64,000 bases of DNA from Siniperca chuatsi (taxonomy: Eukaryota; Chordata; Actinopteri; Centrarchiformes; Sinipercidae), in NCBI RefSeq assembly GCF_020085105.1, contig NC_058064.1:16410501-16474500 (forward strand), read 5' to 3'. The stretch's first letter is position 1. Each line of letters begins with the position of its first letter. The position numbers and the translations under genes are program-made. Below are positions 31,301 to 56,057 of the stretch, piece by piece. The notes under the pieces are model-generated. The model searched no databases. It was not told the DNA's origin and saw nothing but the letters and a program-made list of their open reading frames with translations.

Positions 31301-34015
31301 TTCTTCTTCTTCTTCTTCTTCTTCTGTTGAGTTTTATTTCTTTTGGTGCATTACCGCCACCTTCTGAAATGGAGTGTGGATCAGAATGGTCTTATCCTAC
31401 CCTATAGTCTTCTTTTAAGTCCTGTCTTTTCCAAAAACCTAAATATTGCCCTGTACCCCACATGCCCTGAGTTCAACTGGAGTAACTCCTTTAGCCTGAA
31501 CTTAATGCGATCTCTTGCCAGTTTGTTTTTTAACATCTGTCTTTCCTGCTCGTACCTAGGACAACTGATAATCATATGTTCTACTGTTTCCTGTATGTTA
31601 CAGTACTCACACATACCAGTCCCATGTTTACCAGTTATCTTCAGTGTACTATTAAGACCAGTATGCCCAAACCTCATCCTTGACATAATGTCTTCTTCTT
31701 TTTTTGATCTACTGGTTTCCCTCATTTCTCCTGCTTTCTTTTTGATACTATAGTAATGTGTACCTTTCGTTTCCCTGTTCCAAATTTCCTGCCATTTCTT
31801 TTTCATTTCTACCTTAATTATGCTTTTAACTTCAGCTTTACTATAACGTACTGTCATATTTACTTCTACTTTCTTAGTTGCATCTTTTGCATACTTGTCT
31901 GCCAGTTCATTTCCTTCTACCCCTATATGTGCTGGAATCCAGATGAATTTCACTATTATTCCTGATTTAGTAATTCTGAAGATAGTTTGAGCTATGTCCA
32001 GCATAATGTCCTGTCTTGCTTCTGACTGTATACTCTTGAAACTAGTTAACGCACTATTAGAATCTGAACTTATTAAAACTTTGTCAGGTTTGCTGCTTTC
32101 TGTCCACTCAAGGGCTAAAAGAATAGCCAACATTTCCCCTGTGAATACTGAAAGGTTGTTACTAACTCTTTTATTTGACATTACATTTAAATCTGGGATT
32201 ATGAATGCAACTCCTACTCTATTACTTTCTGCTTTTGATGCATTAGTGTATATTTTAGTATACTCAGCGTAATTTCCCTCTATATATCTGTTGACTTGGT
32301 TCCTATATATGTTTCTTTCTTTCTTCCTTTCCAGTAGGTGCAGGTCCACCACTATCTCTCCTAATATCCAAGGTGGGACAACAGAGAACGGTACAGTGGG
32401 GCTTAACATTATATTCCCTATCCCTATTCCATTAGCTGCATTTCCTATTGTCCAACCAAAGCTCTTGATCTGTCGTTTTTCCTTCTCTTGGCATGGTTTT
32501 AACACCTTCTGAGTAGGGTGACTCTCCTTGTGGCCCTTTAAGTTTGCCCAGTATGTTAGCGCTAATTGGGTTCTTCTGATTTCCAGTGGCATTTCATTCA
32601 TTTCCACCTGCAAGGCTGATATTGGAGTAGTTTTTATGGCACCGCAGCAGAGTCTCAAGGCCTGATATTGTATTGTATCCAACTTCTTTAATAATGTTTT
32701 TGACGCTGATTGGTAAACTATGCTGCCATAGTCTAGCACTGCCCTGATTAATCCAATATATACAGTTTTCAGAGAAATCCTGCTTGCTCCCCACTCTCTA
32801 CCCCTCAAACACCTTAAAATATTCAGTACCTTTTTACACTTCTCAACCACTTTCCCTATATGCGTAGACCAGGTGAGATTCTTGTCAAACCAAATACCTA
32901 AATACTTGAACTGTTCTACTCTCTCTAAACTTTCTCCATAGAGTTCAAGTTTACTCTGGTCTTGAATTTTCCTTTTTGTGAAAAATACAGCCTTTGTCTT
33001 TGCCACTGAAAATCGAAAACCCTGCTCCATTGCCCAGCCCTCTACTTTCCTTATTGCTTCTTGCACTTATTCCTTCCCTTTTTCCACATAACTCCGTCAT
33101 CTGCAAATAGTGCGACACCTATCGACCTATCTATACTACTAAACACTTAATTTATCATGATTGAGAACAGACCTAGACTGATTATACTCCCTTGTGGAGT
33201 TCTATTTTCCACCAAATACTTGGAACTATTTTCTTTTCCTACCCTTACTGATATCAACGTCGCTGTTAAGAAGTTTTTAACCCATCTATACATTCTCCCT
33301 TTTATTCCCATTTGATGTAACTTTATCATTAACCCTTCCTTCCACAACATGTCATACGCCTTCTCAACATAAAAAAATACAGCTACTAAACACTCTTTAT
33401 TAATTTGAGCTTCCCTAATTTCGTTTTCTAAACACAGAGCCGGATCAATTGTGCTTCTTCCTTTTCTAAATCCACTTTGGTAATTCTTTAACAGATCTTT
33501 TGTCTCTATATGAAATCTTAACCTTTCGTTAATCATTTTTTCCATAATTTTCCCTACATGTGACATCAAGGCAATCGGTCTATAACTTTCCGCTAGTCCT
33601 GGGTCCTTACCTGGCTTACATATGGGAACAAAAACTGACTCTTTCCATTGACTTGGTAAACATCCCTCTTCCCATACTTTGTTATATAATCCTAATAATA
33701 TTCCTTTACTCCTATCACTTAAGTTTCCTAGCATACAATAACTTATTTGGTCTGTCCCTGGCATTGCTTTTCCCGACTTTCTTTATGCATTATTTAGCTC
33801 TCTTATAGTAAACAACATGTTTATTGCACTTCTGTCTTCCTCAACATCCTGCAGTGCTTCTACATTTTTTCCTATTGTTCTATCTCTTTGTTCCCTTTCC
33901 TCATTACTCAAATTTTCAGTACTATGTACCTTAACAAATGTCCTTGCTAATAACGCTGCTTTATCCTTACCTTCTATTACTACATTCCTCCCATCTTTCA
34001 TTATATTGACCTCTA
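31301..34015 (-). pseudogene. I/Nimb-like non-LTR retrotransposon, 5'-truncated, with RT and RNase H
   Basis: Encoded on the - strand between the two b2m units. 34001-33783 and 33764-33147 give the RT fingers and palm (PGTDQISYCML, PICKPGKDPGLAESYRPIAL, FRKGRSTID, NRTPQGSIISLGLFSIMIN). After an in-frame stop the catalytic box FADD lies at 33107-33096 (VALFADDGVMW). 33066-31402 (554 residues) gives the rest of RT (VEQFKYLGIWFDKNLTWSTH), an RNase H domain (YTNAS, EMLAILLALEW, SDSNSAL, WIPAHIGVEGNELAD) and a C-terminal Cys-His motif (CEYCNIQETVEHMIISC). The first RNase H catalytic Asp is Asn here (YTNAS for YTDxS). A GAA-repeat 3' tail lies at 31301-31326. The 5' part (ORF1 and endonuclease) is missing and stops break the ORF, so it is not autonomous. 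Confidence 0.9.
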
Positions 34016-35942
34016 GATGTTTTTCCTCGTGATATAAAAGATTTAGTTTTCTTTGTCATCTAAAACCAAACACGCTGCATGCAGCACAGTTATTTAAAAT
34101 GTCCCACACACCCCTAAAATGGTTTTTCCCCAGTCCTTATTTAATTTTAAATATTTTGGTAGGTGAGTTGGCAGTAGGCACGTTGAGACAATTGAAGACG
34201 TTGAAGTTTTGAAACTCTGCTGTGAAATGTATTATGATTTAGAACTCAATGAACTGAACCGGGAGGACATTTTGGGATTCATTCAGTGGAGCAGACAGAC
34301 AAACACATTATCACATTTATTTCCAAATTAATTTAATTTGAAGTGTCATAAACACTTTTATTACCCAACCATATTGTATAAAATACATTTACAGAGTCAA
34401 ACTGAGATCTACTAGTATATATTTCAGAAACAACATAAGCAAGTGCTCAGGTTTTGGAGTGATTCTGCATAATAAATCTCAAAAGTTTTGTCAGCTAAAA
34501 TATGCACAAGGTAGTTAAAGAACAATTTACATGAATCAACTAATGAGAACAGTTAAAATGAAAGTATTTTAGCCTTTACAGATTAAGCATCACACACACA
34601 AAAGAATGCAAACATTTACATTTCCAATAATCAGTGTAAATGGTTATCTTAAAGCTCCATGAAGCAATATTTTTCAGATGAATATTGAACCAAATGATGA
34701 CTCCCCATTATGGTTAAGTTAGCTAATTTGTTTTTTGTGGGCAGCTACTCCCACCTCAAAAACTCACAGCTGACTGGACTCTTCCTGTCCAGGATGAAAC
34801 GGTGAGCCGTGAGCCACCATGTCTGACAGCAGTAGCCAAAATCCATCATTTGTGCTAAAAACTGATTTAATATTTTGTTCATTATTTTTGAGAATTAAAT
34901 GGAGCAGGCACTCATACATTTATGTAATTTTGTATTGAAATTATTTAATAATTTCACTTACCCTATATCTTATTTATTGATAGGATCTGTTCCTTGCTGG
35001 TTGCACACTATCAGACTAACACATAGAGTGTTCTCCTGGAGTGTAACATAATTTTTACCTCCATATCACCAGTTCTGCCTAGCATACAGATGTAGCTCAG
35101 TCTTACATAACTATTCATCCAGTGTTAAATTACACTTGTTTTTAGTGACACAAGCACGTTGAGTAGTCTGATAATATGAACACTTACTGTAAATGTCGTA
35201 ATCATGAATGTCCATTTAATTATGTTTTTGCTGGATGTGCAAGGGTTTGCTGACATGTCAGCCATTAGGACTTCTACTGAGAAATCTACTGCGACCCAGA
35301 AACCAGTTTCCTCATAGACTGCAATTATTAAACATACATCTGTTAAACTTTTGCCAGGACACCACAAATGGCACACAAGGTCAATTTATAATTTTTAAAC
35401 CAAGATGATCTCATATTTGTAAATTTCTCTGAGATTGTGTTCAGGGACAGAGACAGTAAAATACATGTAGCACAGGTCACACAATACAGAGGCAAAACAG
35501 GGAGAATAAAGTAGGTGTATGAGCTGGGTGAACAGCATTCATTTTTAAACACGATATCTAGTTTTCCTAATGAACCCATGTAATCTAGATGTTTAAGGCT
35601 CTGTTTCTGTGAGTTTTGGAGTCTTTCTGCCCTCTTGTGGTCAACAATCACTTCATGAACCTTTATTGCAATTTGGAATTTCTGATACAAAAAAACCCAC
35701 ACTTAATCTAAGTGCAGTATTTTCTCTCATTTGCTGATGCTCAAACTTTCACAATGAAACCCAAGATTATAGACAAAACATTCCAATCTTCTTGAGACGA
35801 TGCAGACCTGTGGTTATCAAACAAAGGATAACAACAGTGTGTAGTCACTCAGACAGTTACTGCACAAATGCTTGATTACTGAATTGAAAACAACATTGAG
35901 AATGAATATGGTACATACCTGAAGCAAGGCGGAGCATAGAAC

Positions 35943-38115
35943 TTACATATCTGGTTCTGTAAAGGGAAATAATAACATGTCGTGAACCTGCTCTTTCTAT
36001 CACCTTGCATTTGGACAGTTCAGATGCTGTAAATGTGGAGTGGTCCATGTTAAGCTTTTCAAATTTGAAAACAGTTACAAAATGCAAACACAACAACTGA
36101 AACAATAGTCTGGGACCCAAATGCTGTACTTGTGACACATCAGTGTAACTCAAGTTTACATTTTTAAATTGTTTTTATTTTTATTGAATTGGGGCTCTTA
36201 GAACTTGGTTGGTACAGTTTAGCAAGACAGAATGTAAACCCAATTAATATTGTTCTTTTTTCGGCATTACTGCTGTTATTTGACAGTTGACAGTCATGAC
36301 AGGAAATGTGGGGGAGAGAGGGGCGGAGGATGACTGCCCGAATGGAACATTGTGGTTATACAGTATGTTACGTGTCACTAAGTCATGACAACACCGACTT
36401 GTGGATTTTTTCAGTTATTTCTGTAGCTCACTTTCTAATTTTCAAGTTCATTTAAATTTTTCTTTTTGTTCCAGTTAACATATATATTTTGAACTAATGG
36501 TTTTTGTTACTAGAGATAATTTGAAAAAGATAATATTATACCAACTTTACTCAGGTAAAAATTTCTTACAGATAGGAGCTTTTAATGCAATGTTATTTGT
36601 TTTGTACACTGCCTTATTAAATGAAAAACTCAAAGGCAATGTGTTCCGTTCATCAGTAGTGTCCCATTTTATGTCCATGTATCAGATTTTTGTTATTATT
36701 ATTATTATTAGTTTAAATCTAGAAAACTGAAAACGAATCAGTTTTTTTTTTCATTTTAAAATCACGAAAAAGTTTTTACATTTGGCTGAGGTGAAAAAGT
36801 TGTGTATTGTTGATGTAAAGCAAAATGCGACAAAGTGCAAAAGAAACAGAATTAGCTAATAAATCACATAATGGTAGTGGATGGAAACACGCATTAATTC
36901 GCATTTTCTTTTGCCGATTCTGTGGTTAAAATTTTCACTACATTTGGATGGACACCTAGCTAGTTAGAGACAAACTGAGAGACAGACACATACCCCAAAT
37001 GTACGTCCTGCTTTTTCCCATGTGAGTCACCCTGCAGGCAAACTCCTCTCCTTCGACTGGAATGAAGGGCACGTGTTTGGTCAGGTGGTAGTGCCAGCTC
37101 TCCTCGAAGGCCAGGTCAGTCTGCTTGGCTCCTTGCATCTCCTTTCCACTCTTGAGCAGCTCAATGGTGATTTCTGGTGGGTGGAAGTCGCTGACGTGAC
37201 AGATGAAGGTGTTGGCTTTCCCCAACTCTCCCGGTGCATGGCTGTACACCTGAACCTTGGGTGCAGCTACCGAGAAACAGAACTTTCACACATGTATCAC
37301 AGAAAAGGTTTCAGTCGTGAAGTCATCTGGACACTGTTTTCAGAATCAAGAGCGTTTCCGCTCCCATCCGGAAGTCACAATTGAGAATGACTTCCGGATG
37401 GGAGCGAAACGTCTTGATTCTGAAAACAGTGTTCAGATGACTACGACTGAAACCTTTTCTATGATAGAACACTCCTGGACGAATGAGGGACTACACCGTC
37501 TTATTTCACACATGTAGGCCTGCAGAAACAATTTGATGAAAATACGATAGAGCTGGCAGACTAATATACATTTCACTCACTTACGTACTCTATTCTTTAA
37601 ATTCTAGTTTCTGCCCCTTATACTATTAAACTACAATGCTGTGATGTAGTATTATCAACCACACTGATCGTACTATGTTTATAAAATTTATGAAACAACC
37701 TGGTGTGGTAGGCTTTTTATTTGGGCTGTGGTCTCAGACCATCACCGCTTCACTGTTTTTATGACACAGTGCTGTCAAAGACATCAACTTAACCTCAAGT
37801 GTTTACTATTCTGAACACTGCCTCTCTCAAAGTTATTACTCAGTATATTCCTTTACTTTTAGGGGAACTATTCCCTGGGCTATTTCTGCATATTTGGTGT
37901 GGAAGTAGACGGTAAACTAAACGGTAAATCTACTGTGAGATCCGAGGCCCCGAGTCCTACCTGACATTTCGCGACCTAATAACACAGCGCCATTTGTAAA
38001 TATACTGACACACAGGCCTATAAGCTACCAGTACAGACTACTTACATTCTTTGGCCATTGAAAGGGCCGCGAGGCAGAGCAGACCGACGAGAACAGCGCA
38101 GACAAATTCCTTCAT
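35943..38115 (-). CDS. b2m: Beta-2-microglobulin, copy 2
   Basis: Second complete b2m gene. Coding exons on the - strand are 38115-38046, 37266-36994 and 35956-35943, with the same exon lengths (70, 273 and 14 nt), phases and splice sites as copy 1. The encoded 118-residue precursor reads the same: signal peptide, one C1-set immunoglobulin domain with C46 and C101, and the C-terminus YIWEPDM. Intron 1 carries the same foldback insertion (37297-37503) with extra small indels. The proximal ISRE-like (about 38204-38215) and X2-like (38243-38249) sites are kept, but upstream of 38257 the flank differs from copy 1, so distal regulation could differ. Identity at protein level suggests a very recent duplication, gene conversion, or an assembly artefact. 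Confidence 0.93.
37297..37503. mobile_element. Foldback insertion in b2m intron 1, copy 2
   Basis: Same element as 30212-30416, with the same 13-bp target-site duplication (37284-37296 and 37504-37516). It was therefore inserted before the b2m duplication. The arms are less well matched here: two extra bases near 37319, an extra g near 37351, and one g fewer near 37407. Confidence 0.8.
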
Positions 38116-38203
38116 GATTTCACCTTCACTCGGTCTCTGTACACTGGAAAAGTTATTGTATATCTGTCCAAATAAGAGAGACGATAAAACTGCCCCGCGA
38201 TCC

Positions 38204-38249
38204 AAAACGAAAGTAAAGATACAGACGCTCTACAACACAAGATGACGCA
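38204..38249 (-). promoter_or_regulatory. b2m copy 2 proximal promoter: ISRE-like and X2/CRE-like sites
   Basis: Same two sites as copy 1 (ACTTTCGTTTTGG and TGCGTCA on the - strand), 89-134 bp upstream of the start codon. The duplicated block ends 8 bp beyond the X2-like site, and the inverted CCAAT box of copy 1 is absent. Confidence 0.5.
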
Positions 38250-38257
38250 TTACAAGC

Positions 38258-39725
38258 CACACATGCGCAGCATTTTGAAAACAAGCTGCAAATACAGAAA
38301 CGCGCCGCAAACAGTAGTGTTTCCAGAGGACTCATTAAAAATGTCATAACCAATTAATATTTACTTGGATTGTTGTACTGTTCAGCTTGTGTGATTTCGT
38401 TATTACATACATTATTACAGACATTATCTCTAAACGCATAGGAAAAGTGCTGTTTTGCAAGATATCATAAACTGTAATTCTGATGATTTGTGAAAAGCAG
38501 TATAGCGCTGAGCCTACAACTTGGTAGTATACAAGGGCAGGTGCGCTCCATTTATATCCCTCGCTCCTCCCCCGCACGCTTTCCCTCTGCTCTCCAAGTG
38601 GCCTCCGTGCGACGTATGCTGTTGATACCAAGGCTAACCCCGCCCTCCCGATCGAGTTTCGGCGTACCTTGGACGGTATACAAAAGTGCATCCCCGGGAG
38701 GTTATATCTCTCCTAATTCCACCAGTAGAAAAATCAGGAGAAACTGTTGCTAGGTAGAATTTACTCCAACACGTTGCTCTGTGTTGCGCAGTGTCATTAA
38801 ATAATCACAATCATGTTGTGAGCTGCCTGTGAGTTGTTAGAGCTAGTTGATCATTTTTGTGGTTATTAATACTAGGCTATTTGTTATTTATTACACACAT
38901 AAATACTAATGACTTATATGTTAATATTATTGTCATTTAAAAGGCAAAGTTACTTTAGATAGGCTACATATAGATAGACACGATCTACAGAAATATTCAT
39001 GGGTGGCAAGAGGGTGGCATGGAGGCTTTAAGGGGTGGCAGAAATATATGCTGATTAAATCGCAAACAATCACATATACCAATATTTGCTAGGAAAAGCC
39101 TCCAAATGAAAATATTTTCACAAAAACACAACAAAACATTGTTGTGGCACATGAGTAAAGCACTGAATAGAAATATCTAAAGGTGGCAATTAAAAATCAA
39201 TAAATTGTTTTATTTCCAAATCAGACATTTTTCCAAATACAGTCTTTTTTTCACTGAACTGCAAATATAATTTATTGCCCATCACTTAGCCTTAAATGTG
39301 GCCGGAACACAAAATCATTTAGTTTGTCTTAATGGTTTCGGATGTTCCACAACTAAAACCAATAAAAGGACAAGGACAAAGACAAAACCAATAAAAATGA
39401 GACACTAAAAGTTAGGGCCACCTTTAATCCCTCTCTGCTGCGGCAAAGGTCCTTTTCTGTTACCTTCAATTTGAAAATGTGGTGAAAATGCAAACGCTCA
39501 GGTACCAAGCTTTGCATGAACAGCCACTACATAATGTGCCTTTTTGTTTAGGGCTTGCAGGGAGTGATTCTAGTGCTTTTTAAACTGGGTGCTTTTGTAT
39601 GTTGCACTTGCATGACTGATCTGAAATTTGGACATGTTGCAGAATGAGCGGTTTCAGAGATGTTGGTAGCTGAAGAAGCTGGGGAACATTCGTCCATCAA
39701 AGAGGGGGGAGAAAGGGGGAAGAGG
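38258..39725. other. Non-coding stretch, no gene seen
   Basis: Upstream flank of b2m copy 2 and spacer before copy B. A GC-richer patch at about 38520-38710 (ctcgctcctcccccgcacgc) breaks the AT-rich background but shows no conserved protein in any frame. It may be a mobile element end or a CpG-rich regulatory patch. Confidence 0.4.
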
Positions 39726-41806
39726 AGTGCAGAACTGGCCACACTTTTTACAAGTATTGGCTGCTACAGTTCGCCTATATGGCCTCTTTGGAGTGGCTCC
39801 AGCTTCTACTGTGCTGGTAGGCGCACTGGTTTGTGGGTTGGTGCCCTGAACTACTGAGAAAGGAAGGACTATGGGTACGAGACGAACAGTTTGTACTGCT
39901 GGTGTGAGGATCTGAGGTGTCAGAAAGGGTCCTGGTGCTGGGGGTGTGACAAACACATGCCTCTTCACTGGCCCCTTTGGCAAGATGGGACGTGGGAGCT
40001 GACTAGAGGCTGTCTGCCTCTGCTGTGCCTGACCTGCTATACTCTCCGGCAGCCAGTACTGATGCTCCTGTCATGCTACTCTTGCCTCCTGAAGAGGCTC
40101 TTCAGACTCAGGAAGGGCCGGAGGCAATGCAGTGCCCTAGAGCAGCACAGAGAGCTCCTGCCTCTTCTGCCTGTTGTTGTGCCATTGGATGAGAGTGTTC
40201 TGGTTCACTTCCACCATCTGTATCTCTGTTCCCTGCATCACCAGGGAGTTACCAACTACAAACTGCCTAATCTTATGATAGTCCCTCAGAATTAAGGACC
40301 ACCTTTCCTTACTGGGCTTGGGTGAAGATTGCACAGTCTTGTGCAAATGTTTTCCACCAACCGACAGCAGTCAGGCCACTGAGCAGGTGCACCACTCGCA
40401 CCTAACATGCAACGGGTGGTACTCTCCACACCAGGCGTTTTTGAGGGCTTCTTTGGTGTTCTGAACCGTCCACTTAAAAGTCTGTCCTGATGTCGTGCTG
40501 CATAAACCCCCCGCTGCTTGTCACCTTCATCCAGGCTCTCCCACAGTGCTATTACTGTGCTCGCCTGCTGGTTGCTGAGACAGAGAGAGGTCTGATCCCG
40601 AAGCTCCACCAAGTACTCAGCAAGTCTGTCCACGTGCTGATATCCAGGAACATTTTGGTCATCAACAGCCTATGCAAATGATGAAACAGTTTAGAAAATA
40701 GCAATGTAAAACCTTCACTTACACTGACCTTTAATGACACTTTACTGATGCTGTGAATTATTAAAATATGTGTGCATATGTACTCAAAAATTAGTAAAGA
40801 GCTAGGCTCATATCTATATACCTACATATTCTAAATTGATCACACTGACACCATATCTTCATTTTCAGCTTGTATCAACTCCAGCCTCAGAGGATGAACT
40901 AGAGGGCAGAATTGATGCACCAGAGCTCATTGCAGATGTGCCGGGAGCCAGGGCTGCACAATAAAAAAAAAAAAAATTCAGATTGTGATTATTCTGACAA
41001 ATATTACGATTGCGATATGATTCATGATTAGTGGGAAAGATAATTTTTGCATCACAATTTTCATTTTCACTAAAAAAAAATATTAAAATCATGATGATGT
41101 GACGTTTGTTGGGGACTGTAGTGTTTTCTTACATCTGGAGAACAAGATGTGTAGGCCGCTCTGCAACACTACAGTACTTCATTATAAATCTGTTTTGTCA
41201 CACATTTTATCTCTAAATTGCAGCTTCTGCGATTTGGATATTGCACTTGGCTTGATTTCATTAATATTCCAATAATTGTTCAGCTCTACCGGGAGCCATT
41301 GTGGATGTGCTGGCAGTCATTGCAGATGCCAGGAACCAGGGTGGATCTGCTGGGAGCTGTGGTGATCGCCAGGGTGGAGACGCTGGGGGCCAGACTGGAT
41401 GTAGTGTGGGCCAGGGAACCGAGACCAGATGTAATGGTGGAGGGACCAGGAATCGGAGAGGCTGGAACCTGAAGAACCTCCAGGTCCAGTACTGTGGGGT
41501 CATCTGTGAGGTCAGAGAAGCCCTCATCTTCCTCCACGTCGTCCTCCACGTCATGCTCTTCAATTAACTCTCAGTTACTCAACTAACACTCAGTCTCCTC
41601 CGAATCAGGGTGCATATCCTGCAGTGCCTGACCAGTCTGAACAGATACTGTACCCCTATGAGCTCTCCTGAAACAATAGGGGTAAAGTGGATCATTTATA
41701 AAAGTTAATAAAAGATTTTAAAACCCAGTCGAATTACCAACGTGTTTACACAGACTTACCAGCGTAACGTGAGGGTGGACAGAACTCTGGTACCACCTTC
41801 CCGCCG
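39726..41806 (-). pseudogene. Decayed transposon-derived gene, copy B (inverted)
   Basis: Reverse-strand counterpart of 1226-3065, near-identical over long runs. Examples are MPKGPVKRHVFVTPPAPG at 39983, VVGNSLVMQGTEIQMVEVN at about 40300, and MDRLAEYLVELRDQTSL at 40633. The 5' exons corresponding to 1-1225 are absent: homology stops at 41806, exactly where a broken tRNA-Leu begins. The 3' end is also lost. After NTCKKCGQFC the sequence diverges at 39726 into an unrelated tail that reaches a stop near 39656. The reading frame around 40600-40300 is more continuous than in copy A. It is not expected to be functional. Confidence 0.75.
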
Positions 41807-41807
41807 G

Positions 41808-41852
41808 TTGCAGTCTTCTGTGGAGGCGTGGGTTCGAATCCCACTTCTGCCA
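41808..41852 (+). pseudogene. tRNA-Leu 3' half
   Basis: Starting in the anticodon loop it reads TGCAGTC, a long variable arm typical of tRNA-Leu (TTCTGTGGAGGCG), a perfect T-arm (gtgggttcgaatcccac) and the 3' acceptor TTCTGCC plus discriminator A. The matching 5' half is on the other strand at 42224-42255. The 3' half begins at the edge of copy B. Confidence 0.85.
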
Positions 41853-42223
41853 GACAGTATTTTTCACAAACCTAACTTGTAACCCTCTCACTAAAAGAAT
41901 ACCCTTACCACCCCGGTTTTGGACAATCTCATTGAAAAATGTATATTTGAGAAGTAGGTCGAATTTTCAATGGCGGGTGTCCGAGTGCAAGTGAATGCAG
42001 CAGGCAGTAGCTCCGTCTTCTCCCGGTCACGGCCCCACACAGCGACTGCTGATGGCTTTTTCCTGCTAAATGTGTGTGTAGGGTTGCCAACTTCCACTAG
42101 TAGAAATACACAGCCTCTGTTTTGTTGAAGCGTGTTTGTTTAGTAATAGTGACTCGTGTTTGATTGTGTGAGGGAAGGATTAAACCTGACTAAACCCTTG
42201 TTTACGAGTGTCTCCAGATTGCC

Positions 42224-42255
42224 TGCAGCGCCTCAGACCGCTCGGCCATCCTGAC
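42224..42255 (-). pseudogene. tRNA-Leu 5' half
   Basis: On the - strand it reads GTCAGGATGGCCGAGCGGTC and continues TGAGGCGCTGCA: acceptor, D-arm with box A (TGGCCGAGCGG), and the 5' strand of the anticodon stem. It ends in the anticodon loop. Its stem strand CTGCA is perfectly complementary to TGCAG of the 3' half at 41809-41813, and the acceptor strands pair at 6 of 7 positions counting one G-U. The two halves therefore come from one gene. Confidence 0.85.
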
Positions 42256-55671
<13,416 letters not shown>

Positions 55672-56051
55672 GTCTCTTTCTGCTCTGCCTCAGCCTTTAC
55701 CTTAAGAAGGACCACGTACTCAATGAGTGGGAGAAGGACTGTGGCAAGCCAACTGAAGAAAACTCTGCATTCCCTCTGCTCAGTGTGACTGTGTTTAATT
55801 GCCTGTCATGAGTTTATTTGAGCAACAAGGCAGGACAGTCTCCACGGGATCAGATGCACACATTGCAGTTACAGGGAGCATTTTAGAGTCCGGAAAGTTG
55901 CTTCCTCTTATGTCTTAGCTCAGTGAGAGTAAAATGAGGAACCATTCAATTTGGTTATGTCAGGGATCTGCAGAGGACGTGAGGATTCATACCAGGGAGC
56001 AACTTTATGGAACTGAACTGTGTTTACAGACTGATAGAAAGGTAACAAAGG

Positions 56052-56057
56052 AATAAA
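56052..56057 (+). terminator. Candidate mapk11 polyadenylation signal
   Basis: The first AATAAA after the mapk11 stop, 381 bp downstream. Other candidates exist further on, so the choice is uncertain. Confidence 0.35.

Larger units (their letters stand above)
34016..38257. repeat. b2m duplication unit 2 (4.2 kb)
   Basis: Second copy of 26937-31168. The left edge touches the truncated 5' end of the LINE. The right edge runs into unique sequence (cacacatgcgcag). Differences from unit 1 are mostly single-base length changes in homopolymers (for example after 36310, 36410, 36465, 36503, 37864 and 37875) and a few substitutions. Confidence 0.95.

Noticed and set aside
31402-33066. 554-codon open frame as a host RNase H-like gene
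   Set aside because: It continues an RT domain upstream after a stop, and the whole is a 5'-truncated LINE with a GAA tail.
26937-38257. b2m second copy as a retrogene
   Set aside because: Both copies keep the same introns and intronic insertion, so this is a DNA-level duplication or an assembly duplication.
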